Source of the DNA: Fulvitalea axinellae
GTDB taxonomy: Bacteria; Bacteroidota; Bacteroidia; Cytophagales; Cyclobacteriaceae
Assembly (NCBI RefSeq): GCF_036492835.1
Contig: NZ_AP025321.1
Coordinates: 43,154-107,153, forward strand
DNA: 64,000 bases
Reading direction: 5' to 3'
Made by a program: the position numbers and the translations under genes. This document shows positions 19,220 through 29,007 of the stretch, piece after piece; position 1 is the first letter of the stretch, and every line of letters starts with the position of its first letter. Below the pieces are notes generated by a model. That model was not told where the DNA came from. It saw nothing but the letters and a program-made list of their open reading frames with translations, and did no database searches.

Positions 19220-22200
19220 TACGGGGTATATTGGTTAAAGCGTTTGACTTTGAAAGGTGTCTTCCGAGGACTTAGGCCATTGTCCTCAAGCGGATTGCTC
19301 AAGCTGACCACATTAGCCGTTTCGGCCTCCAACAAATTGGAGTAACCGGACCGCACCACCTCAAAAGCGTAAAGTATCGGAATGTCTTTGCGGTCTTGGT
19401 AGGGGATATCCTCGTTTTTCTCTTTTTCGCTAAGCTTTGGCGCTCCGGACATATATATGGCGATACTGCCCCTGCCGGTCGACACGATACGGGCGACGCC
19501 CACCGCCTCTTTCCGTTTTTGTTCCTCGTCAAGGGCGTATACCATCAACTCGTCCCCTTCCACCAGTGGCGATTCGTGATTAACCGCCCGGAAATCGGTA
19601 GGATAAAGCAAGTACTCTTTGCTAGAGGTTTCTTGGTCCACTTTCTGGATCGTGGCCCGGAAGGCGTATCCGATATTTTGGTAAGCAGGCCCCATGCCCT
19701 TATACTTGTAGTATGCGGGAACGGAGTAACTGTATACCGGCGCTCCGAAATCATTACGTTCGCTGCTCAGCAAGACTTTGCCCGTAAGAGCGTCCCAAGC
19801 CAAGTTTTCGGAATGGGTGGTAGCGCCATCGACTTTACCGCGGACCTCTTTCAGAATACCGCGACGATGGATAATCTTGTTGGTTACAATAGTTTTAAGT
19901 TCTTTTTCAGAGCTGGATCCATTTGGCCATACTGTATATATAGGGATAACTATAGGAACACCAAAAACGATAATTGTAACGAAATCTACGTTTAGGTTTA
20001 CACCTCCCTCAAAGTTTCTTTGCACGCTATATCTAGCGTCGGAGAAGAGTTCACTACTTTGGGCCATTATCCTTCTTTCGCTATCGGGAACAGTGCCTTC
20101 GCTCTCCTTTTCGAACGGTAAAAGCATCCGCTGATCCTTACTGACCCTAAATCGGTCATTACGTAACTTGCGAACCTCTTTTCCTTGATAATAATGTGGT
20201 TCGCTATAATAGTGGTAAGAGATTTCTTTATAAGGTTTATTCTCAAAATCCCCATTGGCCCGTTGGCGGTACTCAGCCGTACGTCGAGTTTTGCCGTGCA
20301 TATCGTTCAGGACCACACTATAGCCTTGACTGGCAGCCATACGGTCTATTGTTACCTGACCGACAAACGGGATAGGAATAAATAAGCTATAAGGAGACCG
20401 CATATCGATACTGGTTTCGGAGGCCAATACCGGAAATTCTTTGGCCGTATAGAATTCGTATTCTTGCATACCTGTACTGCCTCTTTCGTCCGCTCCCTCA
20501 AAGTATTCCTGTACATACTTTAGGGGGTATGGAGTATTTTCCCCCTCAACCCGTTTGCGATATTTCCAAGCGAGATCTGTGGAGGACAAACTGCTGACCC
20601 TAACCCTGCGGTATCCCACTTCTGGCCCGGGGTAATAGCTTTCGTTCACTGGATATTCGAAAAAGAGGTTATTGTCAGTCTGTAAGGCAACGGACTGTTT
20701 ATACTTTTTGGCGTAACGCAAAGCGTTTTCGTCTCCACCTACCATCGGTTCATAGGAGGCTACACCACTACTGACCATCTCCCCTCTATCGTTGGGAATA
20801 CGATAATCATAATATTGCCCATAGTACGAGGCTTCGGACCTGCCGTCTCCGTCCCATATATCGCGCATGGTCAGCTGTTTGACCCTAAGTCCCCCGCCAT
20901 GCTTTATGCCGTCGGGACTCTTTAACCTTATCACGGATTCATTCAAGTCGATATGGCGTCCCCATCCTCTTTCCTTAGGAAGTCTCCAATAGTCGCTGAA
21001 CAAATAGCTTAGCATGGGGATGATGGTGATAACCTTCAGAAAGTCCGAAACACCGGGATCTTCCGCACTCATACCCACTGGATCTAACCTTTTGGGGTAG
21101 TTTGCTCTAAGGTGTTGCCAACTGAACATGGAAAAGGGATGATATCCTCGCTTCGTGTTAAGCGTAAGAAAACCGTAGTATCTATAGTTCCCCTCTTCGC
21201 CCCTTCTTTCGATTCCAACCTTGTCATAATTCAGAACTTTCCTCTCACTATCGGCGTAAATATCCAGATCTGCGTATCCCGTAACATAGTCCCAGTTTCG
21301 GTCACTTGAAAGATCTCCCAAATTCGTCTTGATCCGGAAAAATAACTGCCCGGCATCTGGCGTTTCCCAACCACTCAAATAGTGAGTGGCCAGATATTCC
21401 CCAAGGGCTTCCTTACGTTTGTCTTCGGTATCATTAGCTCCAAAGATTGCTTCGGCTTCCTGTTTGTCTTCCAGTTCGAAGTATACCTTAGGACTTAATT
21501 TTTCAAACGTGGTCGGATTTATTTCTCCGACATACATCCTTTTACTCTCGGGATCATCGGGGTTAACCATTTTGAACATCTGTTTGGCTTCCCGGTGTTG
21601 CACATGTGAATAGTCATCACCTTCGTAATCCACGAAGATTTCGGATCCGGTAGGCAATTTCACTCGCCTGAGGCTCCAGGAGGCCATCCAGCGGTCGTAT
21701 TCCTCACGTTCGCTTTCGGGCTTCTGTTGTACATAAGGCGACCGGTGGGCCGACTCATAATCAACGGTTTCGGGATTCTCGCCCAAATCCCGGTAATATC
21801 CCCATCTGTCGTTATAGAATTGGTTATAATCCGGATTGTCCATACCTGTCCCATAGTCGAATTGGTAGTGCGGATAGTCTTCGTACGACTTATCCTCATC
21901 GCCCCCGGAATGTTCCACCCCAACACCGTATTCGAACCACAACTTTTTCAAAGTCAGCTTTCCAGTCTGACCCGAGGCCTGCTCTTCGGCCGTGGCGGTA
22001 GTCCGGTTAGGAATACCCTTACAGAGCCCGTATCCGTAGTTAAGCCCGATTTTCTTTTGTATAAAACGTTGGTTCTTGGGTTTTTTTGATTCCTCCCGGG
22101 TCATCAAAAGGATTTCGTTTAGCCTTTTCAAGCTCTTTCGTTTGTGCGTGTGCCCTGGGTCAGTTTGTTGATTTTGGGTATAACTCCATGCCCCTAACCC

Positions 22201-24405
22201 ATCCTTGCGTTCACTTAGCTTAAATTCGGCGACGTAGGACTTGGTTTCGGCACGCGTCAGATACCAAATCTCCTTTTCGCCATAAGTAAAAGACGCTTTG
22301 TTATCATCATTATCAATACGCATACCTTCCATATGACTAGCACCCGAGTAGGGGCTTCTCCATTTGTATAGATCACCTTCTTTCTGATAAGTGAACTTGA
22401 CCCAATACCCCAGATCATCCGCACTGACTCCGTTGCCCGTAATATCTACATAGTCAGGTCCAACCACAGCGGTTAAAAGATAAGCGTGCGGATAAGCGGG
22501 AATATCTTTTTGATCATATAACTTATCTCCCTCTCCATAGCTTATTCTTTCTCCTTCTCCAAAGAAGTTCGGTTTTGTCTTGATTTTAGCTACACCTTTG
22601 TCTGTTTGGCTAGGTCTTTTGACACTAAAAAGATAATCTGACTGACGCCGATTATAGGCTGGAATACCGTATACGTACCTCAAACCGGAAGTATTGGTTA
22701 CCACCATTCCGGCAAAGTGGTGTTTAGGATAATCCTGTTCCTGCCGATTTAATCCCTCTACCTTAAGTAAAGAAAGTTCAGATTGTCCGGAAGCGTTCAG
22801 TATCTGTTCGTTGGTAAAATATTGGATAGGTTGTGGGCGCGCTTTACGACTTAGATCAGGATCGTTAATTGTATTGCCGTTTTGACGTATTACGTCTCTG
22901 GCTTTCCGGTTGGAAGGGCCTCCGGTAAGTCCCAGGCTAAACGCCTCGTCCCCTCCCTCGTTTTTCCACCTTTGAAAACTCTCTACCGATTGTTCTCCGT
23001 GAACTTTCAGGTAGGATGCTTCGTCCGTCGTATATTCCTGTTCGGTGTTTTTAAACTTGAACTTATCAAAAGCCCCGTTGCCCTCTTCCCAAACATGGCT
23101 CCTTCCCAAGCTCATATTCAAGCTTAAATTACCCCCAACATGGGCGAATGTAGGTCCAAAATCCCCGCCTAAGGACCCTCCATAACTATCAATAGTCGAC
23201 AATGGATCGTAAATAAGGCCTCGGTCATTTCTGTACCCCCTATACATACCGCCGATTCCTTGACCTACTGCCGAAAAAATATCATAAGTAAGGGATGGTA
23301 TCGCTAAGTTTACAGCATCCTCATGTACGATACCATCGCGGTCGCGGTTAAAGTCAAGCATTGCATCTAAGCTCTGATACTGGCCTTCTCCTCCCATATT
23401 TAGGTACCCATAACTAGGATAATTGATTGTCTTGCCATTATCTTTTAGCCCTTGGCGAGTATAAAACCCACCAGCATATCCACCACCAAAGAATCCCCAA
23501 AACGAAGCTCCTATATTTACCTTTATATTGGCGGAAAAATTTCGCATGGGCCTACTTATTTGAGGGGTATACCCCGGACTAGCGAAACTGAGATGGGCAC
23601 CTGCCCTAATGGATCGTTCTTGATACCCTCGTTTCTTGCTAGTGCCAGGATCAGGGAGCCATCTCTTTTTGGCTCTTATTTGAAGAGAAATATCTTTAAG
23701 TCCTTGTCTATTGTTATAGCCAATAGCCCCGGAAAACGAGGCATTGTTTTTCACTGTTTTTAATTGTAAACTATTATCGAAGCTTATCGAAGAGTTTAGT
23801 TTAGCATTGACCCCATCATCAGAACTTATGCTGGCTTCTGCCCCTAGCCCGAATCCAATTCTATTAAACCCTGTACTTTTAGATACTCCAAGGCTAGGAT
23901 CTAAACTGTAACCGAATCCTTTGTAGTTATTATATTGTATCGTAACCCCTATAGCTAAATTAGCTGCACCAAAAATTTTCTTAATCCCTCCACCATTAAC
24001 TCCCATAGTGTGACTGGGAGTCATGGCCTGTGTCACCTTTACTTCGTCCCCCTTAAACTCATCGGGAAGACCGCGCATTTGCCGGTTTATGGCTCCGGGG
24101 TTCAGGCTCCATCCCAAGCCTACCCAGCTGGCTTCCTGATCCATGGTTATCCCGCCATGGTAAGCCAGGTTAAAAGGGTAACCGCCATTGGGACCGGGCA
24201 ATTCGAACAACGGGATATTGTACGTGAAATCGCCGGAAAAAAGATTGACCATATCGGTGGTGCCGAAGGGCTCAAAGCCCTGTACCTCCGGCTGGGTAGG
24301 CCCGGAAGTAAGCGCATAGGCTACGGGTACCAGGGTCTCGTACGAGAGGAAATGGACGGCGATAAACGCTGCCAAAAACCTAAAAAATCGACTTCTTCTA
24401 TACAT
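19219..24405 (-). CDS. Rhs-associated shell-like (SpvB/TcB-reminiscent) secreted protein
   Basis: A 1728-aa protein; the ATG at 24405 is preferred over an upstream TTG. The signal peptide ends at VAYA before LTSGP. The conserved N-terminus (TDMVNLFSGDFTYNIPLFEL, then MDQEASWVGLGWSLNPG and INRQMRGLPDEF) resembles the start of Rhs/SpvB-type shell proteins, where a GLGW motif is typical. The C-terminal half has GGGLRVKQLTMRDIW and SSGVASYEPMVGGDEN, both nearly the same in the paralogue at 56753-61603. Classic YD repeats are scarce, so I read it as one half of a shell completed by the downstream Rhs protein (inference). It is followed after 87 bp by the giant Ig-repeat gene, with a stable hairpin in the gap, and lies 155 bp after a lipoprotein gene. 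Alternative: a large surface beta-structure unrelated to toxin packaging. Confidence 0.92.
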   Translation of the reverse strand: MYRRSRFFRFLAAFIAVHFLSYETLVPVAYALTSGPTQPEVQGFEPFGTTDMVNLFSGDFTYNIPLFELPGPNGGYPFNLAYHGGITMDQEASWVGLGWSLNPGAINRQMRGLPDEFKGDEVKVTQAMTPSHTMGVNGGGIKKIFGAANLAIGVTIQYNNYKGFGYSLDPSLGVSKSTGFNRIGFGLGAEASISSDDGVNAKLNSSISFDNSLQLKTVKNNASFSGAIGYNNRQGLKDISLQIRAKKRWLPDPGTSKKRGYQERSIRAGAHLSFASPGYTPQISRPMRNFSANIKVNIGASFWGFFGGGYAGGFYTRQGLKDNGKTINYPSYGYLNMGGEGQYQSLDAMLDFNRDRDGIVHEDAVNLAIPSLTYDIFSAVGQGIGGMYRGYRNDRGLIYDPLSTIDSYGGSLGGDFGPTFAHVGGNLSLNMSLGRSHVWEEGNGAFDKFKFKNTEQEYTTDEASYLKVHGEQSVESFQRWKNEGGDEAFSLGLTGGPSNRKARDVIRQNGNTINDPDLSRKARPQPIQYFTNEQILNASGQSELSLLKVEGLNRQEQDYPKHHFAGMVVTNTSGLRYVYGIPAYNRRQSDYLFSVKRPSQTDKGVAKIKTKPNFFGEGERISYGEGDKLYDQKDIPAYPHAYLLTAVVGPDYVDITGNGVSADDLGYWVKFTYQKEGDLYKWRSPYSGASHMEGMRIDNDDNKASFTYGEKEIWYLTRAETKSYVAEFKLSERKDGLGAWSYTQNQQTDPGHTHKRKSLKRLNEILLMTREESKKPKNQRFIQKKIGLNYGYGLCKGIPNRTTATAEEQASGQTGKLTLKKLWFEYGVGVEHSGGDEDKSYEDYPHYQFDYGTGMDNPDYNQFYNDRWGYYRDLGENPETVDYESAHRSPYVQQKPESEREEYDRWMASWSLRRVKLPTGSEIFVDYEGDDYSHVQHREAKQMFKMVNPDDPESKRMYVGEINPTTFEKLSPKVYFELEDKQEAEAIFGANDTEDKRKEALGEYLATHYLSGWETPDAGQLFFRIKTNLGDLSSDRNWDYVTGYADLDIYADSERKVLNYDKVGIERRGEEGNYRYYGFLTLNTKRGYHPFSMFSWQHLRANYPKRLDPVGMSAEDPGVSDFLKVITIIPMLSYLFSDYWRLPKERGWGRHIDLNESVIRLKSPDGIKHGGGLRVKQLTMRDIWDGDGRSEASYYGQYYDYRIPNDRGEMVSSGVASYEPMVGGDENALRYAKKYKQSVALQTDNNLFFEYPVNESYYPGPEVGYRRVRVSSLSSTDLAWKYRKRVEGENTPYPLKYVQEYFEGADERGSTGMQEYEFYTAKEFPVLASETSIDMRSPYSLFIPIPFVGQVTIDRMAASQGYSVVLNDMHGKTRRTAEYRQRANGDFENKPYKEISYHYYSEPHYYQGKEVRKLRNDRFRVSKDQRMLLPFEKESEGTVPDSERRIMAQSSELFSDARYSVQRNFEGGVNLNVDFVTIIVFGVPIVIPIYTVWPNGSSSEKELKTIVTNKIIHRRGILKEVRGKVDGATTHSENLAWDALTGKVLLSSERNDFGAPVYSYSVPAYYKYKGMGPAYQNIGYAFRATIQKVDQETSSKEYLLYPTDFRAVNHESPLVEGDELMVYALDEEQKRKEAVGVARIVSTGRGSIAIYMSGAPKLSEKEKNEDIPYQDRKDIPILYAFEVVRSGYSNLLEAETANVVSLSNPLEDNGLSPRKTPFKVKRFNQYTP

Positions 24406-24560
24406 AACCAATTTATACTGTTTCCTTTTCCTTAGGCAAAAATCGGCTGGCCTTCGGGCCTACCGGTATGCGCAAAAATCTGTTGTCTTTCCGAAAAACT
24501 TCGCTCCAGCCCTAAAGCCATAGCCGAACTTGCATCAAATAATTTTAGGTCGATTTCCGT

Positions 24561-25040
24561 TTATAAATCCAACGGTATCTTGACCGGCCCCGTACCGAAA
24601 CGATCGGAGTCAATAACCAGTTTCGCTGTCCGGCCCCGAAGGTTTTTTCCCGAAAAACCCAAGCTAAACCGTCTGGCCGGCGACAGGTCAAAAGAGCGCT
24701 CAAAGTGCAAAAAAACGCAAGGGAACTTCTCTTTCCCGGCTTCCAGGTACAGGTCTTTTTCAAAAGCGTAAGACAGGTAATGCAAAAACCGCTGTTTGTC
24801 ATCTTGTCCATTCGAATGGGAAGCCACAAAGTCTTGTCCGTTGACCATTTCCAAGGACAGTGACAGCCTTTGTCGCTTTTCGGCGGATTCCATAAGTTTT
24901 GCGGAAAAACGATATCGCCCCACTTCCCGGCTCCCAGTGTCTCTTTTGCCGCAGGATACCGTCAATAATCCCAAAACCGCCCATAGGACTACGTTGCCCA
25001 ATGCGCGTTTTCCGTAAGTGTGATTACAGATCCCCCTCAT
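24561..25040 (-). CDS. small lipoprotein of the Rhs operon (left copy)
   Basis: A 159-aa protein with a lipoprotein signal: after MRGICNHTYGKRALG a hydrophobic stretch ends in LLTVSC, the lipobox cysteine. The start at 25040 overlaps the end of the upstream OmpH-like gene by 17 bp, so translation is probably coupled. The C-terminal half (YLSYAFEKDLYLE ... FHLHFERSF-like ... FSLGFSG) aligns by eye with the lipoprotein at 61661-62251 (YYLSYHMQNDIYMK ... FHFEGMHH ... FNLGFDL), which occupies the same operon slot directly before the shell-like gene. No known family was recognised. The conserved pairing points to a membrane-anchored accessory or chaperone for the shell-like protein; this is inference. 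Confidence 0.85.
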   Translation of the reverse strand: MRGICNHTYGKRALGNVVLWAVLGLLTVSCGKRDTGSREVGRYRFSAKLMESAEKRQRLSLSLEMVNGQDFVASHSNGQDDKQRFLHYLSYAFEKDLYLEAGKEKFPCVFLHFERSFDLSPARRFSLGFSGKNLRGRTAKLVIDSDRFGTGPVKIPLDL

Positions 25041-25554
25041 ATTTCCCGTTTGCGTATTCCAATACTTGGTCCGTGATATCATCTTCGGTCCGGGCGTACA
25101 TCAGGTTTCCGGACCCTTGGGTACCGAAAATAAAACGGTAGCCTTTTTCCTCTCCGTACTCTTTGACATAGCCGTTTAGCCTTTTCCAAATATTGTCGGT
25201 GTACGTTTGTGACAGTCTTTGCTCTTCTTGTTCAAAAGATGCTACCGAATTGGCGTATGCCCTTCGCGCCTTTTTTAGGTCCGGTCCATCAAGCGTCGCC
25301 TTTTCCATAGCGACCTTCATCGAATCCAGTTGTCCATTGCGGATAGTCCGTATTTTCTCAAGTTTGGCTTCCAAGTCTTTTTTGCCCGAAAACCCCTCAA
25401 AAAGAGCCGCCGTCCTGATAATCCCTTCTTTTTCGGCAGGACGAAAAATGTATATCCCGTATACCGTACCGGCTCCCACAACAAAAGCGATTAGGCTTGC
25501 GAAACCGTACCGGAACCATTTTGATCCCGCCCCTCTATCTTTTTTACTCTCCAT
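25024..25554 (-). CDS. OmpH/Skp-like membrane-anchored periplasmic protein
   Basis: A 176-aa protein. The ATG at 25554 (MESKKDRG) gives a short charged tail, one transmembrane segment (about residues 16-36, FASLIAFVVGAGTVYGIYIF) and a periplasmic part. The periplasmic part has a long charged helical hairpin (about residues 55-120) and a C-terminal FIFGTQGSGNLMYA segment. That order is typical of OmpH/Skp holdase chaperones, which in Bacteroidota often end in a similar short beta segment; here the protein stays anchored by an uncleaved helix. It lies between the Ig protein and the small lipoprotein, overlapping the latter by 17 bp. The right operon has no counterpart, so it is an accessory gain in the left copy or a loss on the right. 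A role in keeping the giant exported proteins unfolded is plausible. Confidence 0.85.
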   Translation of the reverse strand: MESKKDRGAGSKWFRYGFASLIAFVVGAGTVYGIYIFRPAEKEGIIRTAALFEGFSGKKDLEAKLEKIRTIRNGQLDSMKVAMEKATLDGPDLKKARRAYANSVASFEQEEQRLSQTYTDNIWKRLNGYVKEYGEEKGYRFIFGTQGSGNLMYARTEDDITDQVLEYANGKYEGDL

Positions 25555-25622
25555 ACCAAATATTTTTCCAGGGAGTCCAGTAGGCAATACTGGTACTCCG
25601 TACGTTTCAGTCTCTTTTAATA

Positions 25623-26666
25623 TTATAATCCGTCACCACCTATTCGCCTTCCTTTGCTTCCGTTGCCCGTGTCATCTCCGTCGATGGGACTGATATGAAG
25701 TACGTTCTCGGTGTCTTCTTCGCTTCCGCAATCGATATAGGCTATCTCCACTCCCTCTTTGCCACAGGCGTCATAAAGCAACAGGATCACGTAATAACCC
25801 AAAGGCTTTTCCGCAACAACGACTGTTTCCGCTTCCTCCGTTGCAAGTTTGGCGTGCTTTGGAGCGTAAAGGAGTTGAACACCTTCAGGGTCCAGCGCTA
25901 TTTTCCAAGTGATATTATAGGGAGGAGTACCGCCGGATACCCGGCCTGTATAACTTACACGAGCTACTTTGCCCGGATTTTCACAATCCACGTCAAGGGG
26001 CACCGCTCCGATATGCCCTTTTAGGGGCGGTAATGGAGGGGCCAGTTGAAAGGTAAGGTGATGTCTGCGACCGAGCTGGTCACGAACCTCTATCTCGTAT
26101 TGCTTATGGGTACGAAATGGCACGGGTGGCTCGTAGTTTCTCAAATCCAGTTCGTAGCGATTAGCTCCCAAGGTTTTATGCCCCAAGGCCAGATTGAGTT
26201 GCTCTTTTCCGAATCCGTCGACAATTCGACAATACAGCGGGTCGTCGGAATCGTAATTCTCGGTGAACGAGAAACGCAATATCCCGTCACGCACCGTTAT
26301 GATGTTCCGGCCGTATTCCTTACTCAAAGGGGGGTACAACTTATGTGTGGAGGGCGAGTTTAAGGACTCTTCCTTCACCCAGATATAAGAGAGAAATTCC
26401 CTGACCGATTCCCCTTTTCTTTTCCACTGGTATACGGTGCCGTCTTTTACGGCGATACGGAGTTCGCTGGCCGTAGCGACGCTTTTCCGGGTCCATTCAC
26501 CTGCGTTTTTTTCCCGGTACTCAAGCGTATCCGCCACGCCCACCGGAATAAACGCGTACTGTTTACCGCTCTCAAACCTTAGTTTGGCAAGCTGTTGCCC
26601 CCTCAGTTCCGATAAGGACGCCACCAACAAAAAAATAACAAGGGAAGAGTAAAAATACTTGCTCAT
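25623..26666 (-). CDS. secreted Ig-like domain protein, Rhs-operon component (left copy)
   Basis: A 347-aa protein. The ATG at 26666 (MSKYFYSSLVIFLLV) gives a clear Sec signal ending in LRGQ; an upstream start at 26702 would add 12 polar residues. The body is beta-rich. Near the C-terminus there is a SprB-type Ig module with SGGTPPYNITWK, then PLGYYVILLLYDACGKEGVE and a final YIDC. The same module occurs in the protein at 62350-63423 (KGGKPPYKVSWR ... PVGYYVILTAKDYCGREGMK ... YVDC). Both are the second gene of their operon, right after the barrel/lipoprotein gene. The N-terminal halves have diverged. The tail is Gly/Asp-rich. Likely a cell-surface subunit that links the barrel anchor to the large proteins; the role is inferred from position only. 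Confidence 0.88.
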   Translation of the reverse strand: MSKYFYSSLVIFLLVASLSELRGQQLAKLRFESGKQYAFIPVGVADTLEYREKNAGEWTRKSVATASELRIAVKDGTVYQWKRKGESVREFLSYIWVKEESLNSPSTHKLYPPLSKEYGRNIITVRDGILRFSFTENYDSDDPLYCRIVDGFGKEQLNLALGHKTLGANRYELDLRNYEPPVPFRTHKQYEIEVRDQLGRRHHLTFQLAPPLPPLKGHIGAVPLDVDCENPGKVARVSYTGRVSGGTPPYNITWKIALDPEGVQLLYAPKHAKLATEEAETVVVAEKPLGYYVILLLYDACGKEGVEIAYIDCGSEEDTENVLHISPIDGDDTGNGSKGRRIGGDGL

Positions 26667-26766
26667 AGGCCAATCACTTAATTCTTGCTTTAGCGAGGGC
26701 ACCGCTCCTTCATCGTAGGTGTACAGTGCTTAACACAGTATTATCGATATACATTAAAAACCGTAA

Positions 26767-28329
26767 TCATAGGCTAAATCCCAGGCGTACCTTCCACCGC
26801 CTTCGGTCTCCGGGAAGTCCGGTTTCCCCCAACACACGGTAGAACGCCGATAAATGCACGTAGCGCCTAGCGCGGATTTTGATACGGTAACCGCCACCCA
26901 AAAGCAGGGCCCCGGCGATCTTTTTCTCGTCGAAACCGATTCCCTCCCGCCTGGCCGTCAGTCCGGACGGGTGCACGTTGGTTTCGGCCTGTATATAGTA
27001 CCGTTTCCGGTACATATACCGCAGAAATGACCGCAACCCGAGAGAGTGCCTAACGCTTACCGACGTATCGGCGGAAATACGGAAGTCCAAGCCTATGCCC
27101 GCATACCAATGCCGGCTTAACTTGTAACCGATGGCCGGGGAGAATCCGAAATCCTTATAATTTTCGAAATCCACGTCAGTCACTATATCGGCGAACAAAC
27201 GTTTTTTCGTGTCCTCCACTTTATCGGAAAAGGTTACCGTTTCGAATTTGTCCCCAAACTTTCCCGTCCGTTTCTTTATTCTTTTCTGCTTTTCGGCCCG
27301 TAGTTTAGCTTCTATTTTTTTTCTCCACGCCTTATCACTTTTTTTCAAAAGCTTACGATACCGTTCAGGATCTGCCTTTCTGAGACTGTCGAGCAGTTCT
27401 TGTCTTCTTTCCGCTTCGGCGCGCGCCTCGATTAGCTCTTTGTATCCCTTGCGTTTTCTAAGGCTGTCTTCCAACGCAACCAAAGCGCGGTCCCCTAAAT
27501 ATTCGGGAGATCCTATATTGGGATAACTGTTCCTCAAGCTGTCAAAAGGAACCCGGTTTGCCTTACCTCGGAAGGCTTCCAAAGAATCCTCACTCCAACC
27601 CTGTGATCGTAACGAGTCCAGCAAGTGACTTTTCCACGCCTCCTTTCCAAGGCTGTCCGCCAAATACCGCCGGATATTCCCGGTTTCCAAAGAGTCTTGC
27701 AATGCCTTTTCCCAGTCCGTTTTTTCCAGCTTGTTCCTAAGCGTAGTCAAGCTGTCCAATTTTCGTTCGCCCGCTCCCAGGGAATCCCTCCGGGCCATAA
27801 TCAGGCTGTCGGATTTTTCTTTCCACCGGCTCCCGAATAATTCCTTGGCTAAAGCCTCCCTGTCGGTGAGCTTGTTCTTTAGCGCCTCGCTACCGCCTTT
27901 ATCATACCCCTCTCCAAAAAGAGCTTCCGCTACCGCCTTTTCGCTCCGGTCACCACTCTCGCCGAACGGGTCTTCCCCCAATTCAGGCAAGTGTTCGTTT
28001 AGCCTTCTTTCGGCGCGCGCGCGGTAAATAGCCCTGTCCCTATATCGTTGTTGGTTGTCCCGTATATGTTTGCCGTAACGTTTCTTGTCTTTTTTGTCCA
28101 ACAGGCTATCGAAAGCGTAAACTCCGTTCAGTACCCGATCCTGTTCTATCTCCTGGTCACTGTCCCATACCTCGCTTTCCCGCATATCGCCCCTGTCGTC
28201 CTTAAGGCTGTCGTAACTGTACCTTAAAGTGCGCCTTGCCCGATGGCGCCCACCTCCACAGGACGAAGCCAACGCTAGAAGGCATAGTATCGTGAGCGTA
28301 AGTACCGTAGTCGAATACGTATTGGACAT
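26767..28329 (-). CDS. lipoprotein with helical rod and C-terminal outer-membrane barrel
   Basis: A 520-aa protein. The signal peptide ends in LALASSC followed by GGG, a lipobox. Residues of about 35-360 are highly charged and mostly helical, full of DSL and KK/RR/EE pairs, likely a coiled rod. From about residue 370 the sequence alternates like an outer-membrane beta-barrel (YKLSRHWYAGIGLDFRI, HSLGLRSFLRYMY, and a final KVRLGFSL). The partial protein at the right edge (63530 onward) is clearly the same family (TAGGIGAHFRYSGD ... LRFGFKL). It is the first gene of the left operon, with a 678-bp AT-rich region upstream that probably carries the promoter. It probably anchors the system in the outer membrane, perhaps as a PorP/SprF-like partner for surface giants, although it is not PorP/SprF itself. 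That function is inference. Confidence 0.88.
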   Translation of the reverse strand: MSNTYSTTVLTLTILCLLALASSCGGGRHRARRTLRYSYDSLKDDRGDMRESEVWDSDQEIEQDRVLNGVYAFDSLLDKKDKKRYGKHIRDNQQRYRDRAIYRARAERRLNEHLPELGEDPFGESGDRSEKAVAEALFGEGYDKGGSEALKNKLTDREALAKELFGSRWKEKSDSLIMARRDSLGAGERKLDSLTTLRNKLEKTDWEKALQDSLETGNIRRYLADSLGKEAWKSHLLDSLRSQGWSEDSLEAFRGKANRVPFDSLRNSYPNIGSPEYLGDRALVALEDSLRKRKGYKELIEARAEAERRQELLDSLRKADPERYRKLLKKSDKAWRKKIEAKLRAEKQKRIKKRTGKFGDKFETVTFSDKVEDTKKRLFADIVTDVDFENYKDFGFSPAIGYKLSRHWYAGIGLDFRISADTSVSVRHSLGLRSFLRYMYRKRYYIQAETNVHPSGLTARREGIGFDEKKIAGALLLGGGYRIKIRARRYVHLSAFYRVLGETGLPGDRRRWKVRLGFSL

Positions 28330-29007
28330 ATATTTAGATGGACATTATGAAGCACAGTGTACCGACATTGATTCGGCAAACTAAAAGCAATGGCTTGATG
28401 GCGAAAAACGTCAATGTGGCGACTATTCAAGACGCATGCATGCTACATAATATATAATGTAAAAATAAGCCTATAAAATGGTGTTGCGGTTTTCATATAT
28501 CGCAAATATAGACTTTCGCTTTATTTATTTATTCAATAAAAGAGAGCGTTGTTTGACACAATATTACTATGGTTTTTGTTTTATTTTTTTGACTATTAAA
28601 AAGTTTTTTTAACAGCGGTTTTTACATTCAGCTATATATAAGCATGTTGTGAAATAAACTAAAAACATAAAAATTAATTATTTAAACAATCATTACGTAT
28701 GAAAGCATGTGTTTTATGCATTTTTGATACATTCAACTGATGTTTAATTATTTATATTCATAAGCAAAGTATAACTGTACAAGCGCCTCTTGATGCTATA
28801 TTTTCACAACATTTTTCATTATAAAAGATTTCGTCATCTGGCCTAAGGAACAGTTACAACCAGAAATAAAATGCGATACTGATTATTATGCGTCCCCTTA
28901 GTCCATAGCTAGAATAGCTGTAAAAACACAGTGAGCTATGTTTCCCTCCACGGATGGCCCCACACCAACAATAACGTAGGGACTGGGTTCGTCCATAACA
29001 AGACAAA
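28330..29007. promoter_or_regulatory. AT-rich divergent intergenic region
   Basis: These 678 bp separate the first gene of the left Rhs operon (minus strand) from the first fibre gene (plus strand). The region is strongly AT-rich and has no credible ORF. It must carry promoters for both directions. I see short features only: a 10-bp palindrome at 28434-28443, several A/T runs, and one fair Bacteroidota-type -7 element for the minus strand listed separately. No matching element for the plus-strand gene was found. Confidence 0.5.
28503..28536 (-). promoter_or_regulatory. possible Bacteroidota promoter for the left Rhs operon
   Basis: On the minus strand TATATTTG (28510-28503) fits the Bacteroidota -7 consensus TAnnTTTG. 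A TTG at 28536-28534 could be part of the -33 element, but the 23-bp gap is longer than the usual 19-21 bp. Transcription would begin near 28498, giving a leader of about 170 nt. The region is AT-rich, so chance matches are likely. Confidence 0.25.
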
